Origin: Jacaranda mimosifolia
Lineage: Eukaryota > Streptophyta > Magnoliopsida > Lamiales > Bignoniaceae
Reading direction: 5' to 3'
Length of the DNA: 64,000 nt
Assembly: GCA_018894105.1 (NCBI GenBank)
Contig: CM032126.1
Location: forward strand, 22,170,391 to 22,234,390
Shown piece after piece: positions 11,503 through 24,207 of the stretch. The notes under the pieces are model-generated. The model was not told the DNA's origin. It was given only the letters and a program-made list of their open reading frames with translations, and ran no database searches. The position numbers and the translations under genes are program-made. Every line of letters starts with the position of its first letter. The stretch's first letter is position 1.

Positions 11503-11806
11503 ACTATATATTATTTGCAATGATTATAGATTAAGATGACGTCATCTTGTTTTCTTCAGTTCCGAAGACCGCACTTGTGACTGCAGAGGACAGATCAGGC
11601 AGCCGATTCCACAAGGATTTTAACAAAATGACAAAAGAAAAAAAGATTAAGGAAAAAAAAGAAATAAATGTGATGATAACCACGAAAGGATATGAACAAA
11701 TCGGTGCAGTGAAAAACAAAAGCTTTTATACTCGAAGATGAAATCAATGGGAAAAAATGTGTTTGGAAAGCATATGGTTTTGATGCACCCAACTCAACTC
11801 AAACTG
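11503..11806. other. Right flank of MULE, upstream of candidate gene
   Basis: Mixed-composition DNA with AG-rich stretches (11625-11670). Nothing recognisable as a gene or repeat. It would be the promoter and 5' leader of the tentative ORF that starts at 11807. Confidence 0.3.
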
Positions 11807-12285
11807 ATGATGGCAACCACTTCTTCCACATCTTCACTTCAATTTCCATTATTGGCAAGTAAAAATTCTTCTTCAATCATAAATTCATAATCTTGTGGGT
11901 ATTGGGAGATATATATATATATATATATATCGCATTTTCTAACATCCAATTAATCAAGATTTAATTAATTTGATATATAAATTTATGTGCAGGAATTCAG
12001 TGGTATGATGATTCACAGAGAGCCATTTTGTCAGATAATTGGTTGGATTGGCCGGAAGGGGTAACACTAATACATCTCCAAATATGTATAAGATTTTAGA
12101 ATTATAAATTTTAAATTCCAAGTATTAATTTATTGTCCCCACACTAAGCATGGATTTTCACCAAATGTAATGTTAAATAAATTAATATAACTGTAAACGA
12201 TCTGTACGATATAATAAATATAAGAAAATTTTAGGTTTCACACGTATCAAAAGTTTTTGAGCCAAGTCTAAGGCTCCAAGTATAA
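11807..12285 (+). CDS. Tentative three-exon small protein, unrecognised
   Basis: Proposed exons are 11807-11858, 11993-12060 and 12235-12285, joined at GT...AG introns that keep one frame: AA|GTAAAA to TGTGCAG|GA, and GGG|GTAACA to TTTTAG|GT. The product would be 56 residues. The N-terminus MMATTSSTSSLQFPLLA is Ser/Thr-rich and resembles a plastid targeting peptide. Exon 2 reads IQWYDDSQRAILSDNWLDWP, with strongly protein-like composition (four Trp in 22 residues). Exon 3 adds 16 codons before TAA. An AT dinucleotide run lies in the first intron. I do not recognise the family. It may be the 5' part of a longer gene with other exons, a gene fragment, or chance. No known motif was found, so no function is offered. 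Confidence 0.3.
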
Positions 12286-13194
12286 TAGCATTGAATTTTA
12301 GATAATTAAGATTGTCAAACCTCTACAATGGCTACATATAGGTACATATGATCTTGTTTTAAGAGATCTTTGAACGAATTCTTGGATTTAGAATTGTAAT
12401 TTGGTTCCAATTAAACCATAATTCTTGTTTTTTGTCACGAAAAAAGAAAAAGAAAAAAAAAGGAAAGACAAAAAAAGACATTATAGTTGCCCAACAATCT
12501 TTTAAACCATTTGAAACAATTAACATTAAATTTTTATTCAAGAATGTAGAGATTTTATTTGCATTTGTAAGTATACGAAATAGAAAGATTTCATATTCTT
12601 TCTATAACATATCCATATAATTCTACATTATTGCATTTTTTGATTTTTTGTTTCTTTCTCCCTAAATTCGATTTCAATGGTAGCCCCTTGTTGGATTGGC
12701 TAGTTTTGTATTATTATATAATCCTCTTTAATTTCTACAATAAATACCATGTTAGGCAATAGATAGAATAAAGATTTCATGGTAGATAAGTTTTTGTTTT
12801 ATTATATGCGATAACTGTGAGAGTTCTTATAGATTTTGAAATATTATCTTTTTCAAGAACACCTTATTTTCACTGTAGCACCTGATCTGTACTAGATCAA
12901 TTTAAATATACCGCATAAATTATGTACAGATTGGGCAAGTGTAATGAAAACTAGAAGGAATTTATTAATTATGAGTCACAAATAAGCAGGTTGGGTTTGA
13001 TTTCATTTAATTTCGACTAGGTTGTATTTAAAGTGAATTGGATCTATTATAGAATTAGGTAGGTTTAGGATTATTAACTGATCGAATCCCACTTGATACC
13101 CTATAGAATTTATATATGCAACTAATACCATATATGAGTTTGATGACTATATTTCTTTTGTCCCCCCCCCCTCCCCTTTTAGACAATATATAAT
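12286..13194. other. AT-rich stretch without recognisable gene
   Basis: Only simple sequence is visible: an A-rich run at 12440-12475 and a C run at 13162-13175. No ORF of weight on either strand. Confidence 0.4.
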
Positions 13195-15149
13195 TAGGGG
13201 TGGTAATTTTGACACGACATGATAACATGATATGAATTAACACGATATTATTGAGTTTGAGTTGGGGGTTATCGGATTGGATCGATATCGAATCGACTTG
13301 ATAAGCAGCACAAAAATTGTACGTTGGTTCGGATTACTTAATAAGCACGATAATTTTATTAAATTTGTGACTTGGTTCGGGTTACTGATAAACGAGAAAA
13401 TTTTATTAGTTAACCCACCAATTCAATATAACCTAGCTTAATCCAACCTAATCTAAATTTTAAAAAAAAGGGATAAAAGTATATATGCATGCATATTTTT
13501 TATGAATTAATACTTATGTGCACTTATTCTTTGCACCAAACATGAATTAGACGAAGAGATAGCAATGAAGATATACAATTGAAATTAAAAGCTGGAATAT
13601 GCTATGCTTTTTGTATTTTTAATTAATGATTTGATGTTAGTTATGAACAAGTTAACATTAGGTTGGTTTGTAATGAATTAAGATTACAATTTACTATTTA
13701 GTACTTTTAGGGTTCGTTTGCTTGCCAGGATTGTATATGATAGATGTGTAATCCAATATAATTGAATGTTTGGTTGGTATATTTGAAGCCCATGATTAAT
13801 AAAAAAAGCCCAGTATTTTATTCTAAAGTGTTGGGATTATGTATCCCACTCCCCTTGGCTTGATTAATAATCCTAATATTAGAAGCATTGGGATTAATAT
13901 ATTAAATGATGAAATTATCCTTACATAATTTTATACACCAATATTTTTGTATATATTCATACATTGTTATATATGATTAGTTAACAAATATATATATATA
14001 TATGTATCACTAAACCTTGATTTATATGACTACATTTGTTTTATGAAAATACTAAATTATATCCATAATCAAACCTATTTTTATGATATTTTTATAAAAA
14101 TTTATCTAAGAAATATAAAACTTTTTATATAAAAACTATTTCTTCCATAATAATAAGATTTCATAATCAAATTTTTTCCTATAAATTTAAAAATGAATAA
14201 TATTATTTTAAATATAGATCTGCATTTAATATAAAAATATTGTTGTAAAATTAAAAGCTAATATCCATAAGCACATCAAACATAAATTGTTTAATTTTTC
14301 AAAAAATTGTAAAATTTTATAATAAAATTTGAAATCTAATTATTTTCTCTTTTCTAGGTAATAATAAATTATAAATGGTTGAGAAAAAAAATAAAAAAGA
14401 GACTTAGTCACCACATATACAACACATATTTAAACCCTTTCAATGAAGATATTTGAGCTATTAAAAGAAGTTGAGGGATAAATTTGATATTTTATATTTG
14501 TCATAAGTTACAATCCTAAGCATCCAAATAACTGATTCTATTATAATTAGGATATCCAAACTATAATTTAAACAAACAAGTAAGACATTATATGATAAGG
14601 ACATATTTTCTAGATTATGAATCTTACACTTATCAATCTCATCCAATCCTATCATTGCAAGCAAACGAGTCCTATATGATTATTAATGATTGAATGGGAT
14701 GAATTGTATTGCTTTGCTGGGATTCGGTTTAATGGTTGTTAAAATTGAGTTGTCATGAACTTTTGGTTTAACATTGAAATTTCTATACTATTGATGTTGT
14801 ATGGGGAATTGTATAAAGTCTAATTATCAAATTGCTCCATGATACGAGATATGGGCCACCAAAGTATAAGGTTGCCTTTTTTCTAAATTTTGGATAAGTT
14901 GATTTTTTTCCAAAATCTTGGTATAAAGTTTCTTTATTAAAATTTTAGTTTAATAGAAAATATTGTAGGTTTTTTTAGATGAATTATTAATGAAGAATAA
15001 TCACAAGTTGAAATGGGTTAGGTTTGGGTAGACACCAAAACTTTTAGATTTCATTTGAATTGATACTTATTGGCTTGAGTATCTTTTGGGTTGGACAAAA
15101 TTTTCTAATATTCCCACTTCAACCCAACACAACATGATTGTCACCCCTA
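13195..15149. mobile_element. Non-autonomous hAT-type element
   Basis: The left end TAGGGGTGGTAATTTTGACA and the inverted right end TAGGGGTGACAATCATGTTG form short terminal inverted repeats of the plant hAT type. The flanks TATATAAT (13187-13194) and TACATAAT (15150-15157) match at 7 of 8 positions, as an aged 8-bp target duplication would. No transposase is present. The subterminal parts are rich in GGTT/GGGTT words on the left and their complements on the right. A Harbinger-like MITE sits inside at 13710-14672. Confidence 0.7.
13710..14672. mobile_element. Harbinger/Tourist-like MITE
   Basis: The left end GGGTTCGTTTGCTTGCCAGG and the inverted right end GGACTCGTTTGCTTGCAATG share the block TCGTTTGCTTGC, a usual form for PIF/Harbinger MITEs. 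The interior is AT-rich and lacks a transposase. The expected TTA-type 3-bp duplication is present on the left (TTA) but not clearly on the right. Confidence 0.55.
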
Positions 15150-15157
15150 TACATAAT

Positions 15158-15805
15158 AACTTTCACAAAGTAATTTGCGTTAAATTTGAGTTTTGATAAT
15201 TTTTTTATTATATTTACTCATGTAGTTAAATATTTGGTTCTTAAGTACTTGTTTTACAGTATAGATTTACTTATAAGTAAATTAGTGGACATTGTTACGT
15301 TCCACTCTTTTTTCCTTTTAGTACCCCTCTTAGTTTTGCACTAGTACTTCTAAGGTCAAGGACTCAAGGCCCAATATCAATGGCAAAGTATGTACATTAG
15401 GGCTACACAGTATATTTATGTTTTATTTAATTAGTTATATTATATTTATATATATTATTAATTTAATAAAAAATATTATTCAAATTCATATTCAAATTTT
15501 TTACTACTTCATTCCATATTCAATCCACTTATTTCATACTACGAATATTTATTCATCAAATTTGATTTATCGAATATTTTAATCAATCAAAAACCTTAAA
15601 TTCTAATAGATTTTGAATTAAAAGACTACTTATTGACAGCTCTAGGCAACCAAATTGAAAATGACTTAGGTCCAAAATGGGTTGGATATGATATAGTCGG
15701 GTCCAATGCCAAAAAAAATATTTTAGTTCATTTTGTTTATTTAGAAAAATTAATTTGAAAAATAATAGTAATGTCAATATGCATTTAACATGTTATTCAG
15801 TATAC
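15158..15805. other. AT-rich spacer
   Basis: Lies between the hAT-type element and the solo LTR. No ORF, repeat or RNA gene could be supported. Confidence 0.4.
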
Positions 15806-15810
15806 AATTT

Positions 15811-18800
15811 TGTAACACCCCTGAAATTCGGTATTTCAGAAGAAAAAAAATTCTAGAAATTTAGATTTTAATTGGTATGATTTTAGGGTTCGAAAAAGAG
15901 ATAAAAAGGACTTAATTGCAAATTTTTTGAAAGTTTTAGGGTCAAAATAGAATTTTGGAAGACTTGATTTGACTACATGTTGAGAATTTTGTGGGTTTGC
16001 ATGGAATTTCTTTCGGTCAAAGGGGCCTAAATGAAGCACTATATTAATATGGAACCAAAAATAGAAGCTTTGAAGTGTTAGAGGACCTAACTGAAGATCT
16101 GATTTAAGTTTTGGGGTAAAACTGCAATTTTCAAAAATTGCATTTTAAAGTCTTGGCCAACTTCTCCTTTTTCCTCATTTTTCATTTTTCTCCCACATGC
16201 ATCACCTCTTCCCCACCTCCGATGACTTTCTCCGACAGGCGACGAAACCTTGCAAATTACCTACCGTTGTGTTCCTCTCTGAACAAGGAACATAACGATA
16301 CCACTTTCATCCAAAACCCACAGGCGTAGTAGCCAAAATTTGAGCTCGAAAATTCGGGCTCGATGGAGGTTGATGGGTTTCCCATTCCGACAACGGAAGT
16401 TGAGTTTTGAGTGGTGGGTTTTGTAGCTCTCAGCTCAAGGAGCAAGCTAATAGCTTCAGATTTCAGAACAGACCACTGGAGGCGACGAATTTTGGAGAAA
16501 ACCACGCGGTGACGTGAGGTGGCGCAGGTTGATTGGAGCTCAGATTGAAGGGCAAATCGGCGGCGATTGGTGAAATTGATCGAGGGGTTGTGTTTATTGA
16601 ACTAAAAGGCTTCTATTGGCGGTGGGTTGAGTCAATTCCAATGGTGGAACACGCCGGCGTCTGGTGGCCTGCAACGGCGATCAGAATACAGTTTTCTCCC
16701 GTCGACGCGACGATCGCAATGGTGTAATTGGTTTGTGACTCTGACGCCTCGATACTAGGATCTTGGGTAAAGGAAAGGGAGTTGGATTTATATGTTTATA
16801 TATATGTATATATATGCAATGTACTTTTCTTTCCATTGGATGTTGTAATATGCCAAGAATGAAGAGTTAAGCTATGATATGGAATATTTTTTCCCCATGC
16901 ATGGACTAGTGTGTAGCTAGTGGGCCCCGATGTGTATTATTTTAGGTAATGTTAGGATTAATAGAGTTGATTAAGTGATTGATCTATGATTTAATGAAAT
17001 TGGGACTCGAGAAATGATAATTGGGTAATTTGAGATGATATGGGACGAGGACTTGGTATATGCATGTGCTAGTATAAATTTGGTAAACTTGGGTTTTATT
17101 ATTTTTTTTTATGAAATGTTGGGAATTATCAAGATAATTGGAAGAGAAAACTCCAATTTTATAATTTTGGGACCTAAATAGCAATAATTGGGTTATTAAG
17201 CTAATTGACCTGTTATTGTTGATTTAGGAGATGATACGAGGTTAATTATATAAATAAGGACCGAATTATGCCTTCTATTAGTATCATGTTAATATTGGAT
17301 AATAGCTCTCGATTTTAGAACAGTTAATAGTAAGATTGTAGTTATTGAAAGTTATCGAGGTTGAATAAAGATTTGATTGCGAATTTATTCCTTTTGTTAG
17401 GTGACGAAGGAGTAGATCCCACAGATCAGTAGACTGCTGGTTGTGGTTGTAGTTTTCTAAGGTTACGGAGATGAGGGTCTGCCAATCTAGCACCTTTTGT
17501 ATCTATCGTTTTGTTAATAAACCCCTGTGAGGGTTGGAATTGTTTGCTTACCATACTCTATAAGTTATTACTTTCCCATGTGTGGGATCTACCGATTAGT
17601 TCTTGCTTGTATGTGTTATTCCATGATATCGTTGAACCCAATAGGTTATGCTGATTTGATATTTGTTCAAATTGTTGTTATTGTTGTTAATTGTTGAACC
17701 CTGTGAGGTTCTTCTGATTTGAAACTGCCAAACATGTACCGTTTCTTGAAAATAATCTTGATATTTATGAAAATGATATTTGAAATAGTCTGGTAGACCT
17801 AATTTTGTCAAAAGCCTTCTTAATCTGTTCGTGTACCTTGTTTATTGGAATAGGCCTTGCCAGTCGTTATTGGAAAATGTTTGGCCTTTCAAATTGCAAA
17901 TCTTGTAAAGTTCCGAAATGTTCATGTTATTGCTTGAAAAGTTGAATTGATATCTGTTGGCATTATATCATTCAACCCACATGGACGACCTTGGGAAGTT
18001 CAATTCGGAGGTATGCCACGGGAAGTTGGGCCCAGGGCTAGGTCCTAAAAGACGGCTAGGTGGTATGGACCGACGGTGATAGATCTCCCGGCTAGTACCC
18101 ATCTACGATCCTGACTTACAAGTAGTTGGAGATAGCAAATTATGAGTGACAAGATCGGGCATGCTGTCGACCATGCCATAAAAGCAAGTTGTTAAATTTC
18201 GAGCTATATGCTTGAGCAAATGGAGAGATAAGGAGAAATTTTTCATGTTCAAGTTAAATGCTATTGTAAAGTTATAGATAAAGAGAAATTTCTCATGTTC
18301 AAGTTAAGTGTTAATGAAAAGTTATCCTGTATTCATCAAGGAGCAATAAGGATGGATGCCAATAGGCCAACTAAATGTTTACATGTTTCAAGGTTTTTTT
18401 ATGAGTCTAAATCTAATTTTCGTCAATCATAAACTGATTATCTTATTATTATCAATAACCTTGTTTATTGCCGTTGAAATTCAATATTTTCCTCTATTTC
18501 CTGTTATGTGTTTCCCTCACTGAGTCCTTAAGACTCATCCTCTTTGCTATTCTTTATTCTTTTTTGAGACAGGTACAAGTGAGAAGCAGGAGCTTATGGA
18601 GGTCTAGAAACTGTATTTTGTAATAGATTAGGTATTATGATCGTACATATAGTCTATATCTGATGGAGATAACTAAGAGATGTTATGAAGATGTTTGTAT
18701 GAACTTAAGATACTTAGTTGTACATATTATGCAGTAATCATATTGTGCCTTGGTGCAAGTTGTCTCTCCTTGAGATTGGTTAAATTCTTGGAACCCCAAG

Positions 18801-18875
18801 TTATTATTTGATCTAGATTTCAAGCTTGAATTGGTGGCACCTCTGCTAGGGGTCATCTCGAGTGGGGGCATTACA
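15811..18875 (+). mobile_element. Solo LTR, 3.07 kb, with perfect target duplication
   Basis: The unit starts TGTAACACCCCTGAAATTCG and ends GTGGGGGCATTACA, so it has the TG...CA form of an LTR with short inverted ends. It is flanked by an exact AATTT on both sides (15806-15810 and 18876-18880). There is no gag-pol coding and no second copy inside, so it is a single long LTR left by recombination between two LTRs. Long LTRs that start TGTAACACCC are common in plant Ty3/gypsy chromoviruses (Tekay/Del type); this assignment is inference. Inside are a pyrimidine-rich part (16180-16240), a TATA-rich stretch (16785-16820) and a 52-bp unit repeated twice (about 18220-18322). Short open frames inside are not convincing genes. 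Confidence 0.75.
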
Positions 18876-18880
18876 AATTT

Positions 18881-19243
18881 TGTATTATATTGAAATAATT
18901 TATTAATTTATATGTTTACTTTATTATTTATTTTTTTCATAATATTGCAATTGCATTAGAATTTAAAACATTATAATTAGTACTTATTCGGAAAACTGAA
19001 GTTGAAATTTTCAAAGGAAATAGTGTAATTAGTGTATTAATAAGTATATAACAAACTGTCAATCATAAATCTTTTAGCAAATTCAAAAAATAATTCAAAT
19101 TAATGGGCGTTATATTTGTTCTTAAGACTCATATGCTAAGCTTTAGTATCCTGAAACATACTAGGCAATTAATTTGGTAATAGGTTCAAAGTTCAAAATG
19201 CCTATTTCAATAGAAAAAAATTACTAATAATTAGGGAAAATTA
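18881..19243. other. AT-rich spacer
   Basis: No gene seen. The block TTACTAATAATTAGGGA occurs twice in tandem at about 19221-19257, overlapping the left end of the next element. Confidence 0.4.
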
Positions 19244-19251
19244 CTAATAAT

Positions 19252-19892
19252 TAGGGATGAGAATAGGCAAAACTACTCATCAGAGGCCCATGGCCTATCC
19301 TATTTATGGCATAGTTTGGCCTAGCCTATTTAATAAAAATGCTAGATGATCAAGACTTAAAAAATGGCATTTTAACTAAATAGGCTAAATTTAGGTTCTT
19401 CGAAAAGCTCACAAAGCCTAACAGGCCGATCCGTTTATTCTTGTTCACATAAAAGTACAAAAATAGTGATATAATATTAAATGGCTAATTGTATTTGATT
19501 TCTTTAATTAGTCTTTTATGGAATTCATTGTGTTATTTAGTATTATTTTTTGTTGAAATGATAATATTTTATACTTAGATTTGAAGTTTTATAATTATGT
19601 ATTTGTTATTTATTATTTTGATTATTTGTTATTAAGGTCTATTACAAATTTAAGCATATTAAAATTTTCAATTTATGTGATGTTTAAACTTAATCAAAGT
19701 CTTAGTAGAAAATAAACTTTTAGGTTGGCTTTCAGGCCAAGCTAAGGTTTTAAAATTTATTAAAAAAGTTAGGCTTAATTTTAGAAAAAAGCATACAATA
19801 GATAATAGGTTAGATTTAGGCTCGTCATTTGCATAACAGGCTTGACATATTTAAGTCAAAGTTTAGCCTAACCTAACCTATTTTCATGCCTA
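19252..19892. mobile_element. hAT-type MITE, 641 bp
   Basis: The ends are inverted (TAGGGATGAGAATAGG on the left, TAGGCATGAAAATAGG read inward from the right). An exact 8-bp duplication CTAATAAT flanks the unit at 19244-19251 and 19893-19900, the target size for hAT elements. No coding sequence is present. The subterminal regions contain repeated GGCCTA/TAGGCC and GCCTAACC words. Confidence 0.8.
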
Positions 19893-19900
19893 CTAATAAT

Positions 19901-20230
19901 ATGAATCTACAAGACTTGGACACAAATGGAATTGGGCTGTAATATAATTTGTGATTATTAATTCAAACTCAGGTATTTTAGATTTATTAAATTTTAATTA
20001 ACGGTTATCTCATTTTTGCACCTAAATGAACCAATTTTGTATCAAAATTTAACAGAATAAACCTAAACTCAATTAAAATCTTCATTTACCCCCTTGTACT
20101 GAATAATTGATATTTATTATCCACTATGAAGATAAATCTTCATTTACCCCCTTGATATTACAAAATACCAATGTGTGGACAAAAAAATACTTCTAAGTTT
20201 TGACAAAAGAAAACGCAGTTTACCACATGA
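19901..20230. other. AT-rich spacer with short direct repeat
   Basis: The phrase CTTCATTTACCCCCTTG occurs twice (20081 and 20129 regions). No gene seen. Confidence 0.35.
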
Positions 20231-20239
20231 TATGGTCTA

Positions 20240-23108
20240 TATATATATATATATATATATTAACATGTGTCCCGTGTTATGCACGAATTAAATTAATTAT
20301 AATAAGAAATATAATTTATATACTTTATTTTAGTTTCATGTCAAAGTAAATTTAATTCACGATATATTTTTAAAATGCATGATACAGAATTAAAATTTTT
20401 TTCTACAAAATCACAATATATAAATGTCAAAGACAATGAAAAGTCATGCTTGTCACAACATCATCACATTTATAAAGACACAATATAAAAATATAAAATT
20501 ACTTATATTTTTTCATAACAAAAATACAACTCAATAAATTTAAGGCAACTCAAACAAAATAAAATAAAAAAATGCTTGAAAAATTAAAAAATAATTAATA
20601 ATATTGAAAACATAAAAACTTAATGAATGATAGGTAATCAACTCACACAAAAGGTGAAAAATTGTATTAAATTATTTTAAAAATTAAACATTATATAAAA
20701 TAAAAATTAATTTATATATACAGGAAAAAGTAGTCATAGAGTATCAAGAGTTGCTACTTTTAGATTTATAAATTATACATAAATTTTTAAAATTGTTAAT
20801 TTTTTTTAAAAATATTAATAAGAAAAAGGTAATAAACAATTAATTTTATATGATATTTAAGCAAACTATTTTTTTATTTTTTTAAAATATAAGAAATCTT
20901 TAGTATGATCTAGTTAATAACGTAAAGGCCATAGAAACAATTTTTATAACACTTGAGGATTTAAAATAATTATTTGTCAATATGTTAAGTTTATTTACTT
21001 TTATTTGGGGATTTTCTTTATCACTTTAAGATTATCAAATAACATGTTTTACATATTATGTGAATTATTATAAAATAATATTGATTTTTTTAATATTTAA
21101 CTTAATACATAATACAAATCAAGATGTTAAATACAAAATGTACAAATAATAGTTTGAATAAAAATTTGTTGATCTAACACCATTCCTACCAAATATGTAT
21201 ATATAAAATATTGTGTCATAAATTCTTATTAAACAAAATGTGAAAAAATATGACCTAAATAGTAACACATTTGCAAATAAATGTAATCAAATATAAAGAC
21301 TGACATAATTGGCTATTTTAAGTGTTTATTCATTAAACTTTTGAAAATTTCACATACACCAATAATATATCTATGTATCCTAAAAGAAATTTGATTCAGA
21401 TATTTGAGCATGAGTTTTTTATTATTGTGTTAACTGTTTAAAACTTCTTAAGTTGAAAATGTTGATAATATAAAAATAAAAATTAAGAGATCATAGAAGT
21501 TGTAGAAAGTAGCTCCTCATGATATTTATGGTATACTTTAAATTCAAATTAGAATATTAGTTAATATTCTAGATATATGATTTTATCTACAAATATTTAG
21601 TATTTTTGTAAGAGATTATCCTGAAAATAATTAAATTTGAAAACTTTTATAAGTTTAGAATTTACATATCAACTAATGTAAAATTATTCATTTATTAAAT
21701 TTTAAACTCTTTATTACAAACATAATAATTTGGTAGGTATATTATTCTTCTTATAAGAAATTGGTAAGTTGTAAAGTGTTTTAAGCGAATTATAGTATGT
21801 AAAAAGTAATCATGATTGCAAAGTCATTTTTTTTCGTTTGTGAGATATACATTTAATATAATTTATTTTACAAATTATATGCATATTTAAAATTTTAAGG
21901 TGTTATAAGGAGACAATTGTTTAATTAAGATATAGATACAATTCAAGAATGTATTCTTCAACTTAAAATAATGTGATTATAATTTTAAAATATAAAAAAA
22001 ATTATTTGATATGAAAGATTAATTTCATTGTTTCGAAATAGCTTAAATAATCAACTATCTTATTTAGATAAATTTGAAATTATTCTTGAAATAAAAATGT
22101 ATAGCTATATTAAAAAATAAAATATTTAACCTTTTTTGACCTTAATATTTTTGTTTAATTAAATCATTCAACTTTAAACATACACTTATTATACTTTCAA
22201 TGTGTCTACTGTGTGTATTATTTTTCAGCATGCCAACTCATGAACAATTATTTTAATTGTTAAAATTATCAAAGTAGAAGTTATCAAAATATGGAATATA
22301 CACATATCATATAAAAGAGTATTTTATTTAGCAATGAATTTTAAGTTTCTAAGTATATATAAGTATGTCTCTATAGATAATTTATATATACTGATAGAGA
22401 AATGAAATATTTTTATAAAAGTATTATAAATATAAGTAAATATTGAGTTAAATTGAAATATAAATACCAAATATAATTAAGTAAATTCCACAAAAAAAAT
22501 GCATACTTATGTAATTGTAATATTATATATTTTTATTAAATCTAATTAAGTAAATTCCCTATAAAAATATTTTTTTTTCTTCATTCATTTGATAGAAAAA
22601 ATGAATTAATTTCAACTACTTAGTAAAATGATATACTTCATAAAGCCACATTATTCTAGATACATTATTCAAATATAAAATCGAAACAAATAATTTTCCT
22701 TTTTAACTAGAGAAATCAAGAGAACTGCAGTAAAAAGATAGTAAAATACAAATACAATAATCAAATATATTATGAATTAAATTTATATGATGAGATAAAA
22801 TATTAAATCTATGGTTATGGATATTCTGAACTTTTATGATGAAAGAAAAATATATCATTATGAATGTTTGAAGTTATCCCCCGAGATCAGAATTAATATT
22901 GTAATTTTGGATAAATACAATATGAACTTTTAGTTATAATAGATAAGATAGCTGCATTAAAATAAAATTGGTTAAAAATAAATTAGCAACCAATGAAATT
23001 TTTTTAATTTAATTAAAAAAACTTAAAATTATGAGAATTCAGAATTTGACTAAAATTATTCAATTATGGATCTCATACCATTATACTATATATAATAGTA
23101 TAGATATA
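20240..23108 (-). mobile_element. Possible Helitron remnant
   Basis: Read on the minus strand, the right limit starts with TC followed by a hairpin arm pair ATACTAT/ATAGTAT (23083-23101). The left limit holds a short palindrome-like CGTG...CACG (20273-20285) beside an AT dinucleotide run. This pairing resembles AT-rich plant Helitrons. No Rep/helicase coding is present and the sequence between is over 75 percent A+T to the eye, with no ORF. The exact ends and an A|T insertion site were not resolved, so this is tentative. Confidence 0.25.
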
Positions 23109-23149
23109 TCATCTTTTTATGATCAAAATAGCAAACAGTATACCCCACA

Positions 23150-23900
23150 GTTTTTCCCAACGTGAGAAAACTAATTGAACAAGGCGTAGCTCTTGTTTTA
23201 TATAAGTTTAAATAAATGCATACGATAACAGTAACTTAGCGTATTAACAAATTACAACATAAATGTTTGTTTTTAAAAATAAATATAAACAAGAATATTT
23301 TAAAATTAAAATATACATAAAATAGAAAGAAAACTTTAATTTATTAAGTCTTAAAGAAAGGCAAAAATTTTAGAAAAAGGGATTCTTAAGAAAACAACTC
23401 TGCAATAAAGATTTCAAATAATTTGGCCCCCAAAAATTTTATTACTTAGCTAAGGTATCACTTTGGCTTTACATTCGTTTAAATAAATGGGTTAAATGTC
23501 ATATTAACAAGTAACAAATTAGACAGATATAAACGTATATTGAAAATAAGAATGAAGAAGAAATATTACAGAAGACGAAAAGTTTAAAGAAATGAAAATA
23601 TGCAAGAAACGAATTCCCAAGAACACCACTATAACGAAATATATCAACTTATTTGACTCCTAATTTATTACATGAAATGGAAAAAATATTTAAACAAGAT
23701 GTTATTTTTGGGGTTATCTAAGTTTAAATAAACACAAAATATTATCAAAATATCAAACTTATAAATTAAAATAAACATAATTTTTATATTAAAAATTAAA
23801 TGCACGTAAAAAATATTTAGAAGAAAATCTTACAGAAAAGACATTGAATTGTCAAAAAATAGAAAGGGAATTCTATCCTGTTTTTCAGCTATGTTTTCTT
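23150..23900 (+). repeat. Degenerate tandem triplication, about 250-bp unit
   Basis: Three successive stretches share the order GTTTAAATAAA, then TATTAACAA/TATCAAA, then AAATAAA...AAC, then an A-rich end with AGAAAA and ACAAC/ACACC. They start near 23190, 23460 and 23715. Divergence is high. No coding potential. Confidence 0.4.
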
Positions 23901-24074
23901 TTATAAAACCAATCCAATTTGCATTTGTTACATTGTGTTTTCACATATTTTGTTTGAATTACAGTAAGATTTGCAATTCAAAAGATTAAACAAAAACAAG
24001 AAATACAAAAGAATTTGTTGACGCAGAAATGACATATTTAAATTTCAATAAAAGTTTACTACAACATTAAAATT

Positions 24075-24207
24075 ACATCCTAGCCGAGTGCACAATTGGC
24101 CTGATAATATTATTTTTACACATATAAGTGTGATGTTATCGGTTCAAATCATAATATATATATATATTTGGTGTATATATGTGCAAATATATATGTATAA
24201 AAAAAAC
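24075..24207 (+). mobile_element. SINE-like unit with pol III boxes
   Basis: An A-box-like TAGCCGAGTGC (24081-24091) and a perfect B-box GGTTCAAATC (24141-24150) lie 50 bp apart, as in tRNA-derived SINEs. An AT dinucleotide run and then AAAAAAAA (about 24199-24206) follow. No tRNA fold was found, so it is not a tRNA gene. No clear target duplication was seen. Confidence 0.45.

Noticed and set aside
11911..11930. AT microsatellites here and at 20240-20260, 24160-24170 and 41790-41810
   Set aside because: Common simple repeats in plant DNA with no added signal.
16138..16727. Two plus-strand ORFs and one minus-strand ORF of 63-82 codons inside the 3-kb solo LTR
   Set aside because: They lie wholly within the LTR, overlap each other on opposite strands and match no gag-pol part.
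24081..24150. tRNA gene
   Set aside because: A- and B-box-like words are present but no cloverleaf arms can be paired; a SINE-like unit fits better.
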